Shown: positions 9,789 through 20,032, numbered from the stretch's first letter. The stretch is DNA of 64,000 bases from Haemophilus quentini (GCA_001752465.1 MDJB01000002.1:1-64000); one strand, 5' to 3'. Notes: generated from the letters alone by a model not told the origin. Numbers and translations are program-made.

Positions 9789-11042
9789 ATGTTAGAACAA
9801 ATGGGCAAACAAGCCAAAGATGCGGCATTTATCTTGGCTCAACTCACCACTGCTGAAAAAAATCGTGCATTATCCATTATTGCAGAACAACTCGAACAAC
9901 AAGCACCGCTTATCTTAGCCGAAAACGCAAAAGATATTGACCTTGCCAAACAAAATGGATTATCAGATGCTTTGATTGATCGCCTACTGCTCACGCAAGA
10001 ACGTTTGCAAGGCATTGCTAATGATGTACGCCACGTTATTTCTCTTGCAGATCCAGTGGGTAAAATCATAGACGGCGGTACACTGGATAGTGGACTTAAA
10101 ATCGAACGCGTACGCACTCCGCTCGGTGTTATTGGCACAATTTATGAGGCTCGCCCAAATGTGACCATTGATGTGGCAAGTCTTTGCCTCAAAACGGGTA
10201 ATGCAGTAATTTTACGCGGCGGTAAAGAAACACAGTTTTCTAACAAGATTTTAATCGAAGTTGTACAAAATGCTTTAGAGCAAGCCGGCTTACCAAAATT
10301 TGCAGTGCAAGCCATTACCGATCCAAATCGTAAACTCGTTATGCAATTATTAAAACTAGATCGCTATGTGGATATGATTATTCCTCGTGGTGGCTCTGGT
10401 TTACATGAATTGTGTAAACAACATTCGACTATTCCAGTTATTGTGGGGGGCGTGGGTGTTTGCCATACTTTCGTTGAAAAAAGTGCGGATCAAAATAAAG
10501 CAATTTTTGTTATTGATAACGCCAAAACACAACGTCCAAGCACCTGTAACACATTAGAGACTTTATTAGTTCAACATTCTATTGCTGAAGAATTTTTACC
10601 TAAACTCGTCTCTCACCTCGTGTCCAAAAATGTAAAATATCATGCAAAATCCACCGCACTTAATATATTGAAACAAGTGGGTGCGAATGTCTGCGAAGTG
10701 ACAGAAAAAGAATTACGCGAAGAATGGGGATCATTGGATTTGAATGTTGTTGTTGTGGAAGATATTCATGCCGCTATTGAGCATATCCGCCAATATGGCA
10801 CACAACATTCTGAAAGTATTTTAACTTCCTCACAAAACCTAGCACATCAATTTATCAATCAGGTCGATGCCGCTGCCGTTTATGTGAATGCAAGCACACG
10901 ATTTACTGATGGCGGACAATTTGGATTAGGTGCAGAAGTTGCCGTGAGTACTCAAAAACTTCACGCTCGTGGCCCAATGGGATTAGAAGCATTAACAAGT
11001 TATAAATGGGTTTGTGAAGGCGAATATACCGTTCGCAAATAA
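9789..11042 (+). CDS. proA: Gamma-glutamyl phosphate reductase (proline synthesis)
   Basis: ProA reduces gamma-glutamyl phosphate to glutamate semialdehyde with NADPH, the second step of proline synthesis. The 417-residue length is standard. [18 protein letters not shown] (118-135) and the aldehyde-dehydrogenase-fold catalytic cysteine Cys253 in [12 protein letters not shown] are visible, and [14 protein letters not shown] lies near the C terminus. AAAGGGAATAACT precedes the ATG. No proB is adjacent, unlike the proBA operon of enterobacteria, so glutamate kinase must be encoded elsewhere. A terminator shared with convergent dnaJ follows. Confidence 0.97.
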   Translation: MLEQMGKQAKDAAFILAQLTTAEKNRALSIIAEQLEQQAPLILAENAKDIDLAKQNGLSDALIDRLLLTQERLQGIANDVRHVISLADPVGKIIDGGTLDSGLKIERVRTPLGVIGTIYEARPNVTIDVASLCLKTGNAVILRGGKETQFSNKILIEVVQNALEQAGLPKFAVQAITDPNRKLVMQLLKLDRYVDMIIPRGGSGLHELCKQHSTIPVIVGGVGVCHTFVEKSADQNKAIFVIDNAKTQRPSTCNTLETLLVQHSIAEEFLPKLVSHLVSKNVKYHAKSTALNILKQVGANVCEVTEKELREEWGSLDLNVVVVEDIHAAIEHIRQYGTQHSESILTSSQNLAHQFINQVDAAAVYVNASTRFTDGGQFGLGAEVAVSTQKLHARGPMGLEALTSYKWVCEGEYTVRK

Positions 11043-11085
11043 AACCCAAAGTGCGGTAATTTTTAGAAGAGATTATTTGCATATA

Positions 11086-11112
11086 AAAAAGCCCGCGAAA
11101 TGCGGACTTTTT
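11086..11112. terminator. Terminator shared by convergent proA and dnaJ
   Basis: A-rich flank, stem CCCGC/GCGGA region with one mismatch, then CTTTTT on the plus strand and an A/T run giving TTTTTTATAT on the minus strand. Confidence 0.7.
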
Positions 11113-11120
11113 CATTACCT

Positions 11121-12269
11121 TTATTTGTCAGATTTACCCAAATTATCAAAGAATTTTTTCACACCGTCCAAAAATCCTGAAGATTTTGGTGCGTGTTTAC
11201 TTAAATCTTTACCTTGTAAACTTTCCTCAAGTTTTTGAAGTAATTCTTTTTGTTCGCTGGTTAAATTAACTGGCGTTTCGACCACGATACGGCAAATCAA
11301 ATCGCCCGCATAGCCGCTACGTGTAGATGCGACACCTTTGCCTCGCATACGGAATAATTTTCCAGTTTGCGTTTCAGCGGGGATTTTAAGTTTCACTCTG
11401 CCATCTAAGGTCGGCACTTCAATTTCACCGCCAAGGGCTGCAGTAGCAAAACTAATCGGTACTTCGCAATATAAGTTGTTACCGTCACGTTCAAAAATGT
11501 TATGTTCTCTCACGTGAATCACAACATATAAATCCCCAGCTGGTGCACCATTTTCGCCTGCAGCACCTTTTCCTGCTAAACGAAGTTGGTTACCCGTATC
11601 TACGCCTACAGGAATTTTTACTGAAAGATTTTCTTTCTTATGAACTCGCCCTTCTCCATGACAGCTGCGACAAGGTTTTTCAATTTTCTTACCGCTACCA
11701 TGACAAGTTGGACAAATACTTTCAGATACAAAGAAACCTTGTTGACGACGAATTCGACCAGAACCATGACAATGCGGACAAGTTTCAACTTTAGAGCCTT
11801 TTTCTGCACCAGAGCCACCACAGCTATCACAATGTGCAAGGGTGTTAATTTGAATATCTTTGGTTGTACCTTTTACGGCTTCTTCTAAAGTGATTTCTAA
11901 GTCATAGCGTAAGTCTTCGCCACGAACAACTCGCTGACGACCACGGCCACCGCCACCAAAAATATCGCCAAAAATATCACCGAACATATCACCGAAATCA
12001 GCACCACCAAAGCCACCACCGAAGCCACCAGCGCCACCACCTTGTTCAAAGGCAGCATGGCCATATTGATCATAAGTTGCACGTTTTTGATCGTCGCCTA
12101 ATACTTCATAAGCTTCATTAATTTCTTTGAATTTTTCTTCCGCTTCTTTACTGCCTTGGTTTTTATCCGGGTGATGTTTAGACGCTAAACGTTTATACGC
12201 ACGTTTAATATCATTCTCACTCGCCCCTTTTTGTAACCCAAGGACTTCGTAGTAATCTTTTTTTGCCAT
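11121..12269 (-). CDS. dnaJ: Hsp40 co-chaperone DnaJ
   Basis: DnaJ delivers unfolded proteins to DnaK and stimulates its ATPase. The 382-residue chain shows the J domain (1-70) with the invariant HPD in SKHHPDKNQ, a glycine/phenylalanine-rich linker (about 76-110), four CxxCxGxG zinc repeats (about 145-205; [32 protein letters not shown]), and the two beta-barrel substrate domains. It lies downstream of dnaK but, unusually, an unrelated 134-residue gene sits between them. Confidence 0.98.
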   Translation of the reverse strand: MAKKDYYEVLGLQKGASENDIKRAYKRLASKHHPDKNQGSKEAEEKFKEINEAYEVLGDDQKRATYDQYGHAAFEQGGGAGGFGGGFGGADFGDMFGDIFGDIFGGGGRGRQRVVRGEDLRYDLEITLEEAVKGTTKDIQINTLAHCDSCGGSGAEKGSKVETCPHCHGSGRIRRQQGFFVSESICPTCHGSGKKIEKPCRSCHGEGRVHKKENLSVKIPVGVDTGNQLRLAGKGAAGENGAPAGDLYVVIHVREHNIFERDGNNLYCEVPISFATAALGGEIEVPTLDGRVKLKIPAETQTGKLFRMRGKGVASTRSGYAGDLICRIVVETPVNLTSEQKELLQKLEESLQGKDLSKHAPKSSGFLDGVKKFFDNLGKSDK

Positions 12270-12331
12270 AGTGTTTCCGTATTTTTATTTGTAAATATTT
12301 TGTCATTTCTGACCGTTTACATTCGCTATTT

Positions 12332-12736
12332 TTAGCAATGTGGGTAAATTGAAATGTAAATATCCACTTTTCCATTTGGATAATATTTCTCAAAATCCAC
12401 TTTATAAGCACGTTTTAATAAGCCTTGCTTTTCTTTATTCCAAATGCGTTGCCACGTTTGAACTACTGATTCATAAGTCGTGGGGAAGATTTCATACCAA
12501 GTCAGATCTTCAATTTCAATGGTTGAAAAACTGCCCTCAGGTTTACTTTCTTGAGCAACAGCAACATCATAATAGCCCGTAAAATCCGATTCATAATTCA
12601 GATAAACACCATAATAAGGATCATTTTGAGGCAATTTTGCAAAATTATTCTGCCAAATCTGTCCAATCTTTTCTGCGGGATTTTCCTTTGTGTTATGCGT
12701 ACGAATTGTAGCAAGAGGATAAAGTGTAAGTGGCAT
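12332..12736 (-). CDS. GyrI-like/AraC effector-binding-domain protein between dnaK and dnaJ
   Basis: This is a 134-residue stand-alone domain of the GyrI-like small-molecule-binding fold, the module that AraC/MerR-type regulators use to bind ligands. The central YYGVYLNYESDFTGYYDVAVA (about 42-62) and WQRIW near residue 94 with the acidic-aromatic C-terminal strand match that family as I remember it. No DNA-binding domain is present. The second half around DLTWYEIFP carries the usual ligand-pocket aromatics. It lies in the dnaK-dnaJ interval in the same direction, 142 bases after dnaK and 62 before dnaJ. Ligand and function are unknown; a stress-linked sensor or hydrolase role is speculation. 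Confidence 0.75.
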   Translation of the reverse strand: MPLTLYPLATIRTHNTKENPAEKIGQIWQNNFAKLPQNDPYYGVYLNYESDFTGYYDVAVAQESKPEGSFSTIEIEDLTWYEIFPTTYESVVQTWQRIWNKEKQGLLKRAYKVDFEKYYPNGKVDIYISIYPHC

Positions 12737-12791
12737 AACTATTCCTTAAATTTACAAAATTCTGGGTAAATTTGACCGCTTATAACATACT

Positions 12792-12812
12792 CCCCTCTTT
12801 AGCAAAGAGGGG
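12792..12812. repeat. Perfect palindromic hairpin after dnaK
   Basis: CCCCTCTTT / AAAGAGGGG is a 9-bp perfect inverted repeat with a 3-base AGC loop, 19 bases beyond a second hairpin. It has no T tail and may be a dispersed intergenic element or an RNA end-protecting structure. Confidence 0.6.
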
Positions 12813-12830
12813 GATCATTTATATACACCA

Positions 12831-12854
12831 AAAGGGCGTGTTCCCACGCCCTTT
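12831..12854 (-). terminator. Hairpin after dnaK
   Basis: A 10-bp perfect stem (AAAGGGCGTG / CACGCCCTTT) with a 4-base loop starts about 25 bases after the dnaK stop. The minus-strand tail is weak (TGGTGTAT), suggesting partial termination or 3'-end stabilisation, which would lower downstream expression relative to dnaK. Confidence 0.7.
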
Positions 12855-12878
12855 GTTTGTGCTAAGAAGAGCGGTGAA

Positions 12879-14792
12879 TTATTTATTATCTTTATCTTTC
12901 ACTTCTTCAAATTCAGCATCTACCACGCCATCATCTTTTGCTGATGATTGTTGTGGTTGCTCGCCACCAGCTTGTTGAGCTTTTGCTTGAGCTGCTTGCA
13001 TGAGTGGTTCAGACGCTTTGATTACTGTTTCAATTTTTGCTTCAATTTCTGCTTTATCTTCACCTTTTGCTGCTGTTTCAAGCTCAGCTACTGCAGCTTC
13101 AATTTTCTCTTTGTCTGCGGCACCCAATGCATCGCCAGCTTCTGCAATTTGTTTACGTGTTGCGTGTGCAATACCATCAGCTTGGTTACGCGCTTGAACA
13201 ACTTCTTCAAATTTACGGTCTGCATCGGCATTTGCTTCTGCATCACGCACCATTTGTTGAATTTCTTCATCAGATAAACCAGATGATGCTTGAATACGAA
13301 TTTGTTGCTCTTTACCCGTATTTTTATCTTTTGCAGATACGTTGATTACGCCGTTTGCATCGATATCAAATGTTACTTCGATTTGTGGCATACCACGCGG
13401 TGCAGGATTAATACCTTCTAGGTTGAATTGACCTAAAGATTTATTATCTGCCGCACGTTTACGTTCACCTTGAAGAACGTGAATGGTTACCGCACTTTGA
13501 TTATCTTCCGCTGTTGAGAATACTTGCGATTTTTTAGTTGGAATCGTAGTATTTTTCTCAATTAAGGTGGTCATCACACCGCCCATAGTTTCGATACCAA
13601 GTGATAACGGAGTAACATCTAATAAAAGAACGTCTTTCACATCACCTTTTAATACACCACCTTGAACTGCCGCACCGATTGCCACCGCTTCATCAGGGTT
13701 AACATCTTTACGCGCTTCTTTACCAAAGAACTCAGCAACTTTTTGTTGAACAAGTGGCATACGAGTTTGACCGCCCACAAGAATAATATCGTGAATTTCA
13801 CTCACGCTTTTACCTGCATCTTTTAATACAGCTTTCAAAGACTCAATTGAGCTTGCCACTAAATCTTCTACTAATGCTTCTAATTTTGCACGAGTGATAT
13901 TTAATGCTAAGTGTTTAGGGCCAGTCGCATCTGCAGTGATGTACGGAAGGTTCACTTCAGTAGATTGAGCTGATGAAAGTTCAATTTTTGCTTTCTCTGC
14001 AGCTTCTTTCACACGTTGTAATGCCATTGCATCATTACGTAAATCGATATTTTGTTCTTTTTTGAACTCATCAATAATGTAATCAATTACACGGTTATCA
14101 AAGTCTTCACCACCTAAGTGAGTGTTACCACCAGTTGCTAACACTTCGAAAGTTTGTTCACCATCAAAGTTATCAATTTCGATGATTGAAATATCGAATG
14201 TACCTCCACCTAAGTCGTAAACTGCGATTACTTGGTTCTCTTTGCTTGAACCTAAACCGAACGCTAACGCAGCCGCCGTTGGTTCATTGATGATACGTTT
14301 AACGTCTAAACCAGCGATTTTACCTGCATCAATCGTTGCTTGACGTTGTGCATCGTTAAAGTATGCAGGAACAGTAATTACCGCTTCTGTTACAGACTCA
14401 CCCAAGAAATCTTCTGCCGTTTTTTTCATTTTTTTCAATACTTCAGCAGAGATTTGTGGTGGTGCTAATTTATCACCTTTTACATTTACCCAAGCATCGC
14501 CATTGTCAGCACGAGTAATTTCGAAAGGCATAATTTTAATATCGCGTTGAACTTCTTCGCTTTCAAAACGACGACCAATTAAACGTTTAATAGCAAACAA
14601 TGTATTTTTCGGGTTAGTGATTGCTTGACGTTTTGCTGGCTGACCAACTAAGGTTTCATTATCTGTATAAGCAATAATTGAAGGAGTTGTACGTGCACCT
14701 TCCGCATTTTCAATCACGCGTGCTTTGTCGCCGTCCATTACTGCTACACAAGAGTTTGTTGTACCTAAGTCAATACCAATAATTTTTCCCAT
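12879..14792 (-). CDS. dnaK: Hsp70 chaperone DnaK
   Basis: DnaK binds exposed hydrophobic peptides in an ATP-driven cycle with DnaJ and GrpE. All landmarks of the 637-residue protein are visible: [14 protein letters not shown] (4-17), the second phosphate motif [13 protein letters not shown] (about 194-206), the linker [15 protein letters not shown] (about 385-400), the substrate domain, and the lysine/glutamate-rich lid ending in [17 protein letters not shown] lies nine bases before the ATG. A heat-shock-type promoter is visible upstream. A hairpin follows the stop. Confidence 0.99.
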   Translation of the reverse strand: MGKIIGIDLGTTNSCVAVMDGDKARVIENAEGARTTPSIIAYTDNETLVGQPAKRQAITNPKNTLFAIKRLIGRRFESEEVQRDIKIMPFEITRADNGDAWVNVKGDKLAPPQISAEVLKKMKKTAEDFLGESVTEAVITVPAYFNDAQRQATIDAGKIAGLDVKRIINEPTAAALAFGLGSSKENQVIAVYDLGGGTFDISIIEIDNFDGEQTFEVLATGGNTHLGGEDFDNRVIDYIIDEFKKEQNIDLRNDAMALQRVKEAAEKAKIELSSAQSTEVNLPYITADATGPKHLALNITRAKLEALVEDLVASSIESLKAVLKDAGKSVSEIHDIILVGGQTRMPLVQQKVAEFFGKEARKDVNPDEAVAIGAAVQGGVLKGDVKDVLLLDVTPLSLGIETMGGVMTTLIEKNTTIPTKKSQVFSTAEDNQSAVTIHVLQGERKRAADNKSLGQFNLEGINPAPRGMPQIEVTFDIDANGVINVSAKDKNTGKEQQIRIQASSGLSDEEIQQMVRDAEANADADRKFEEVVQARNQADGIAHATRKQIAEAGDALGAADKEKIEAAVAELETAAKGEDKAEIEAKIETVIKASEPLMQAAQAKAQQAGGEQPQQSSAKDDGVVDAEFEEVKDKDNK

Positions 14793-14857
14793 TTTGTACT
14801 CCTAGTAAAAATTTTAAAATTCGGGGAAGGGCTTTTAGACCCATTTATTACGAATTG

Positions 14858-14887
14858 TAAGATGTAGATATTCTTTCGCATTTCAAG
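14858..14887 (-). promoter_or_regulatory. Candidate sigma-32 heat-shock promoter of dnaK
   Basis: Read on the minus strand, CTTGAA (14887-14882) is followed after 14 bases by CTACATCTTA (14867-14858). The established sigma-32 pattern is CTTGAA, 13-17 bases, CCCCATnTA; the -35 is exact and the -10 is partial. The position, 66-95 bases before the dnaK start, fits. Confidence 0.6.
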
Positions 14888-15057
14888 AGAAAATTTTAAA
14901 AATTTTTTATTTCTTAAAGTGCGGTGATTTCCGTTCTTGTTTTCAAAATAAGTCTCAAATGATGAACTTCAAGGGGAAAATAAAAATTTTCAGGCAAGAA
15001 AAAGGGATTTGTGATAAATTTGGCGAAAATTTTTACTTTAAAATAGGAAAGAAATAA

Positions 15058-16506
15058 ATGAAAAAATCAAAAATTGCTGCAGGCGTAGTCGTTGCTCTTG
15101 CTGCCGTTTGGTGTGCAGGTGCATGGTTTACAGGGAAAAAAGCCGAAGAGGAATATTTACATCAACTAAAACAATTAGATCAACTATTTGCCAAAACAGA
15201 TGTATTAGAAGAAAGTAAAATTTTTTATAAAAATATAAAATTTGATAGAGGATTATTTGCGTCTCATATTCAAGATCAAATAGAAATCCACAAGGCAAAT
15301 GAAACGATCATTATTCCTTTATCATCAACGCTTTATCACGGGCCTTTGCCGCTTGATCGTGTGGCGAAACTGAATTTCGTTCCAGCCATTTTTTCAAGCC
15401 AAACCTTGTTAGGAAAAAATGCAACAACTCAGGTACTCTTTGATATCACAAAATCAGAGAAACCATTACAACTGAATTTCGCAATGAATTATGTATTAAA
15501 TGGTAATGCGGAATTAAAACTTGCATCGGGGCAATATCACAATGAGCAATCTCAATCTAAGGCAGATTTTGATTGGTCAAATGTCGTATTAAACGTTGAT
15601 TTAGATAAAAATGAACCCAGTAATTATACGCTATCTGTAGATTCATTTAATTCAAACGACCCTAATCATTCAGTTTCAACGGCTTCATTAATTAAAATAA
15701 AAGATCTTGTCGTACAAGGCTCACTACAAAGCACAAAATGGCCATTTATTTATAGTGGAAATATCAATAGTAAAATAGGCTATTTTGAGCAAAATACCGA
15801 ATCTGCAGAGACTGGCGAAAAATTCTCTCTTATGCAGAAAAACAGCCAAGCAAATTTAACTACACAAGTTGAGGGCGATACAGTAAATATCATCAATAAA
15901 ACAAATCTGGATGAATTACATATTAATGGTAACAACTTAGGTAAAGTGACCAACAATGTAGAATTCAACCATATTGATGGCAACGCATTACAAGAACTTT
16001 TAAATATTTTAGTTGCAATAGGCAAAGCCGACTCAGATACGCCTTTATCTAAAACATTAGTGCAAAAATTACAACAAGCAGGCATGACCATTGCAAATAA
16101 TCAGCCTCAAATTAAATTTGCCCCTCTTTCTATTTCTGATGAAAAAGGAAAAGTGGCGCTAGATCTGAATATTGCTTTAGTGCCAAACCCTAAATTTGAT
16201 TTAATGCGCAGCGGCTTATACAAACAATTCAAAGATTTTTCGATCAATTTTGATGTGAATAAAGAAACTGCAATTTCATTATTATCTAAATTTGTACCAG
16301 AAAACCAAAAGCAAGATTTAGCTTACAGAATGGACGAATTAGTTGCTGAAGGAGAAGCAAATGGCATTATCGTAAACGCCGATAAAACCGTCACATTAAC
16401 GCTTGCTTTAGAGAATAACGAATTGAAACTAAACGGCAAGCCAATCCCAGAAGAACAATTGAAAATGATCCTCTTTATGCTTGTAATGGGGGGAATTGGG
16501 AGATAA
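15058..16506 (+). CDS. YdgA/DUF945 family protein
   Basis: The 482-residue protein starts with a short basic end and a single hydrophobic segment (about 7-28, AAGVVVALAAVWCAGAWF). This predicts an inner-membrane anchor with the rest in the periplasm. The remainder is beta-rich, with the family's FDRGLFASH near residue 63 and a C-terminal tail repeating polar and hydrophobic positions. DUF945 proteins resemble E. coli YdgA and YihF; their role is not established, though an envelope function is suspected. It is divergent from dnaK, has GGAAAGAA ahead of the start, and is followed by a hairpin. It appears to be a single-gene unit. Confidence 0.85.
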   Translation: MKKSKIAAGVVVALAAVWCAGAWFTGKKAEEEYLHQLKQLDQLFAKTDVLEESKIFYKNIKFDRGLFASHIQDQIEIHKANETIIIPLSSTLYHGPLPLDRVAKLNFVPAIFSSQTLLGKNATTQVLFDITKSEKPLQLNFAMNYVLNGNAELKLASGQYHNEQSQSKADFDWSNVVLNVDLDKNEPSNYTLSVDSFNSNDPNHSVSTASLIKIKDLVVQGSLQSTKWPFIYSGNINSKIGYFEQNTESAETGEKFSLMQKNSQANLTTQVEGDTVNIINKTNLDELHINGNNLGKVTNNVEFNHIDGNALQELLNILVAIGKADSDTPLSKTLVQKLQQAGMTIANNQPQIKFAPLSISDEKGKVALDLNIALVPNPKFDLMRSGLYKQFKDFSINFDVNKETAISLLSKFVPENQKQDLAYRMDELVAEGEANGIIVNADKTVTLTLALENNELKLNGKPIPEEQLKMILFMLVMGGIGR

Positions 16507-16510
16507 CCGC

Positions 16511-16537
16511 AACAGGACGATAAATTATCGCCCTGTT
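16511..16537 (+). terminator. Hairpin after the DUF945 gene
   Basis: AACAGG-CGAT pairs with ATCG-CCTGTT around one mismatch, followed by a short T run. It lies between convergent genes. Confidence 0.55.
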
Positions 16538-16571
16538 TCACGATGAAGAGCGGTCAATATTCTTTATCTTT

Positions 16572-17030
16572 TTAAGCTAAACGCTCTTTTAAATACCCTT
16601 CATAATCTGGCACTTCAATTTCGATATCTTGTTCGAATAAAACTGAAGTTAACATAAAATCTGCAGAGCTTTGATTAATGGCAACAGGAATATTCCACAC
16701 TGTTGCAATACGCATGAGGGCTTTCACATCTGGATCATGTGGTGCGGCATTCATTGGATCCCAAAAGAAGATCATCATGTCGATTTTCTTTTCTGCGATT
16801 AATCCACCAAGTTGTTGGTCGCCGCCCATCGGACCACTTAATAAAGATTGAATGCTTAAACCTGTTTCTCGTTCTAAAATATGGCCTGTTGTACCTGTTG
16901 CATAAAGTATATGAGGCTTAAGTGCCTTTTTGTGTTTTTGCGTCCAATTCAGTAAATTTTTTTTGCAGCTATCATGAGCCACAAGCGCAATACGTTTATG
17001 TTGGGTGAGCGTTCGAGTCGTTATATGCAT
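16572..17030 (-). CDS. mgsA: Methylglyoxal synthase
   Basis: MgsA converts dihydroxyacetone phosphate to methylglyoxal and phosphate, a bypass that relieves sugar-phosphate overload. The 152-residue length equals the E. coli enzyme. The catalytic residues line up at the same numbers: Asp20, Asp71 in [11 protein letters not shown], Asp91 in FFWDPM, His98 and Asp101 in PHDPDV. The phosphate site TGTTG lies at 45-49. GGAATTA precedes the ATG. It is divergent from aceE, placing an overflow route beside the pyruvate dehydrogenase operon. Confidence 0.97.
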   Translation of the reverse strand: MHITTRTLTQHKRIALVAHDSCKKNLLNWTQKHKKALKPHILYATGTTGHILERETGLSIQSLLSGPMGGDQQLGGLIAEKKIDMMIFFWDPMNAAPHDPDVKALMRIATVWNIPVAINQSSADFMLTSVLFEQDIEIEVPDYEGYLKERLA

Positions 17031-17293
17031 GATTAATTCCTTTTTGAAATAAGTTTGAAAACTTTAAAGCAAAGCCCTACAGAATGCAATGTTTTACTGA
17101 TGATTTTAATAGGCTTTACAAAAGGCGAGAAAAATTACCGCACTTTCAAAAGATTACCGATTAACACTGTACTCAACAGGGATATTTGATGAAAATTTAC
17201 TATCTTTATCTCAAAAAATCTTCTAAAATTTGTTAAATGTTTGTAAAAAGGCAAGCATTTCTGATATTCGTGTTTAGTGCTTACTAAACTAAT

Positions 17294-17308
17294 GTTCACT
17301 TAATTAAC
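17294..17308 (-). promoter_or_regulatory. Candidate ArcA-type site upstream of aceE
   Basis: On the minus strand the sequence GTTAATTAAGTGAAC matches 11 of 15 positions of the E. coli ArcA consensus GTTAATTAAATGTTA. It ends 15 bases before aceE, where repression under low oxygen would fit. No pdhR gene, the usual regulator in enterobacteria, is adjacent. This is an inference from pattern matching. Confidence 0.4.
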
Positions 17309-17323
17309 AGATAAGGAAAACCT

Positions 17324-19984
17324 ATGTCTGAGATTTTAAAAAATGACGTTGATCCAATCGAAACTCAAGATTGGTTACAATCATTAGATTCTTTGATTCG
17401 TGAAGAAGGCGTAGAGCGTGCACAATATATTATTGAGCAAGTTATTGGCCAAGCTCGCACCAACGGTGTTTCATTACCTACAGGTGTAACGACCGATTAC
17501 GTCAATACTATCCCTGCTTCTGAACAACCTACTTACCCAGGTGATCATGCTATTGAGCGTCGTATTCGTTCTGCTGTGCGTTGGAATGCTATTGCTATGG
17601 TATTGCGTAGTCAGAAGAAAGATCTTGACTTAGGTGGTCATATCTCAACTTTCCAATCTGCTGCAACCATGTATGAAGTTTGCTATAACCACTTCTTCAA
17701 AGCAGCAACGGAGAAAAACGGTGGCGACTTAATTTTCTTCCAAGGCCATGCTGCTCCAGGTATGTATGCGCGCGCATTCTTAGAAGGTCGTTTAACTGAA
17801 GAACAAATGGATAACTTCCGTCAAGAAGCCTTTACCGATGGTTTATCTTCATATCCACACCCTAAATTAATGCCTGAATTCTGGCAATTCTCTACGGTTT
17901 CTATGGGGTTAGGCCCTGTGAACGCCATCTATCAAGCGCGTTTCTTAAAATACTTAGATAACCGTGGCTTAAAAGATACCAAAGATCAAAAAGTCTATGC
18001 ATTCTTAGGTGATGGTGAAATGGATGAAATTGAGTCTAAAGGTGCATTAACTTTTGCAGCTCGTGAAAAATTAGATAACTTAATCTTCACTATCAGCTGT
18101 AACTTACAACGTTTAGACGGCCCTGTGAATGGTAACGGTAAAATCGTTCAAGAATTAGAAGGCCTATTTACTGGTGCTGGCTGGGAAGTGATTAAAGTTT
18201 TATGGGGAAGCGATTGGGATAAATTATTTGCTAAAGATACTTCAGGTAAATTAACTCAGTTAATGATGGAAGTGGTAGATGGCGACTATTTAACTTTCAA
18301 ATCTAAAGATGGTGCGTATATTCGTGAACACTTCTTTGGTCGTTATCCAGAAACTGCCGCATTAGTTGCAGATATGACCGATGATGAAATTTGGGCATTA
18401 CGCCGTGGTGCGCACGATAGCGAAAAATTATATGCAGCCTATGCAAAAGCACAAAATGCAACGAAACCAGTTGTAATTTTAGCGCATCAAGTTAAAGGTT
18501 ATAAAATTCCTGAAGCGGAAAGTAAAAACACCGCTCACCAATCTAAAAAAATGTCTTACGAAAGCCTTAAAGGTTTCCGTGACTACTTCGATTTACCATT
18601 GACTGATGAGCAAGTAGAAAAATTAGAATACATTAAATTTGCTGAAGGCACCCCTGAATACGAATATTTACATGGCCACCGTAAAGCATTAAACGGCTAT
18701 GTTCCTGCTCGTCGCACTAAATTTGATGTTGAATATAAAGTTCCTGCATTAGAGGAATTTAAAGCATTATTAGAAGAACAACCGCGTGGTATTTCAACCA
18801 CAATGGCGTTTACTCGTGCCTTAAATATCTTATTAAAAGATAAAAACATTGGTAAAACTATCGTTCCAATGATTGCGGATGAAGCACGTACGTTTGGTAT
18901 GGAAGGTTTATTCCGTCAAGTGGGTATTTATAACCCACATGGTCAAAACTATGTTCCTTCAGATCGTGATTTAGTGGCTTACTATCGTGAAGCAAAAGAT
19001 GGTCAAGTTCTACAAGAAGGTATCAATGAATTAGGTGCAACCGCATCTTGGTTAGCAGCAGCGAACTCCTACTCTGTCAATAACCAACCAATGATTCCAT
19101 TCTTCATTTACTATTCAATGTTTGGTTTCCAACGTGTGGGTGATATGATGTGGGCTGCTGGTGACCAATTAGCTCGTGGTTTCATGGTGGGTGGTACTTC
19201 TGGTCGTACAACCCTGAACGGTGAAGGTTTACAACACGAAGATGGCCATAGCCATATTCAAGCAGGTATCATTCCTAACTGTGTCACTTACGACCCATCA
19301 TTCGCATTCGAAGTTGCAGTAATTATGCAAGACGGTATTAACCGCATGTACGGCGAAAAACAAGAAGATGTATTCTATTACATGACAACATTAAATGAAG
19401 TCATGGATCAACCTGCAATGCCTGCTGGTGCGGAAGAAGGTATCCGTAAAGGTTTATACAAATTTGAAACAGTGGAAGGTAAAAAAGGCAAAGGCCACGT
19501 TCAATTGTTAGGTTCTGGTGCCATCATGCGTCATGTTCGTGAAGCGGCACAAATTCTTGCAAAAGATTATGGTGTCACCTCAGATGTATTCTCTGCACCG
19601 TCATTCAATGAATTAGCGCGTGAAGGTCAAGATGCGGCACGTTGGAACTTATTACACCCAACAGAGACACAACGCGTACCATACGTTGCTCAAGTATTAG
19701 CTGATTTACCAACCGTTGCTTCAACTGACTATGTTAAAACATACGCAGATCAAATCAGTGCATTCGTACCAAGTCGTCATTATCATGTGTTAGGCACAGA
19801 TGGTTTCGGTCGTTCAGACAGCCGTGCAAATTTACGTGAACACTTCGAAGTTGATGCACGTTATGTTGTGGTTGCTGCACTTTCTCAATTAGCGAAAGAA
19901 GGTACAGTATCTAACCAAGTTGTTGCAGATGCGATTGCGAAATTCGGTTTGAATGTAGATCGTATCAATCCGCTTTACGCGTAA
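17324..19984 (+). CDS. aceE: Pyruvate dehydrogenase E1 component
   Basis: AceE decarboxylates pyruvate with thiamine diphosphate and passes the acetyl group to the lipoyl arm of AceF. The 886-residue length matches homodimeric bacterial E1. The ThDP/Mg motif GDGEMDE (about 229-235) continues to NLQRLDGPVNGN. MTTLNE and the C-terminal TDGFGRSDSR are also recognisable. AAGGAAAACCT precedes the ATG. It is the first gene of aceE-aceF-lpdA, and no pdhR precedes it. The 293-base gap to mgsA holds an uptake sequence and the promoter region. A strong hairpin separates it from aceF. Confidence 0.99.
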   Translation: MSEILKNDVDPIETQDWLQSLDSLIREEGVERAQYIIEQVIGQARTNGVSLPTGVTTDYVNTIPASEQPTYPGDHAIERRIRSAVRWNAIAMVLRSQKKDLDLGGHISTFQSAATMYEVCYNHFFKAATEKNGGDLIFFQGHAAPGMYARAFLEGRLTEEQMDNFRQEAFTDGLSSYPHPKLMPEFWQFSTVSMGLGPVNAIYQARFLKYLDNRGLKDTKDQKVYAFLGDGEMDEIESKGALTFAAREKLDNLIFTISCNLQRLDGPVNGNGKIVQELEGLFTGAGWEVIKVLWGSDWDKLFAKDTSGKLTQLMMEVVDGDYLTFKSKDGAYIREHFFGRYPETAALVADMTDDEIWALRRGAHDSEKLYAAYAKAQNATKPVVILAHQVKGYKIPEAESKNTAHQSKKMSYESLKGFRDYFDLPLTDEQVEKLEYIKFAEGTPEYEYLHGHRKALNGYVPARRTKFDVEYKVPALEEFKALLEEQPRGISTTMAFTRALNILLKDKNIGKTIVPMIADEARTFGMEGLFRQVGIYNPHGQNYVPSDRDLVAYYREAKDGQVLQEGINELGATASWLAAANSYSVNNQPMIPFFIYYSMFGFQRVGDMMWAAGDQLARGFMVGGTSGRTTLNGEGLQHEDGHSHIQAGIIPNCVTYDPSFAFEVAVIMQDGINRMYGEKQEDVFYYMTTLNEVMDQPAMPAGAEEGIRKGLYKFETVEGKKGKGHVQLLGSGAIMRHVREAAQILAKDYGVTSDVFSAPSFNELAREGQDAARWNLLHPTETQRVPYVAQVLADLPTVASTDYVKTYADQISAFVPSRHYHVLGTDGFGRSDSRANLREHFEVDARYVVVAALSQLAKEGTVSNQVVADAIAKFGLNVDRINPLYA

Positions 19985-19991
19985 TTGATGA

Positions 19992-20032
19992 AAACTGCGG
20001 TCAAAAAACATCGTGTTTTATGACCGCACTTT
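19992..20032 (+). terminator. Intercistronic hairpin between aceE and aceF built from an uptake-sequence pair
   Basis: AAACTGCGGTCA pairs with TGACCGCACTTT, and the inside extends as AAAACA / TGTTTT around a TCG loop. One arm is an exact uptake core, the other differs at one base. It ends directly before the aceF ribosome site, AAAAGGAA. It lacks a long T run, so partial termination or RNA processing is more likely than a full stop. Confidence 0.7.

Noticed and set aside
11543-12082. Plus- and minus-strand alternative frames within dnaJ
   Set aside because: They arise from the glycine-rich and cysteine-rich repeats of DnaJ read in other frames.
12948-13345. Long plus-strand open frames opposite dnaK
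   Set aside because: They are shadows of the alanine- and glutamate-rich lid region of dnaK, with no ribosome site or homology.
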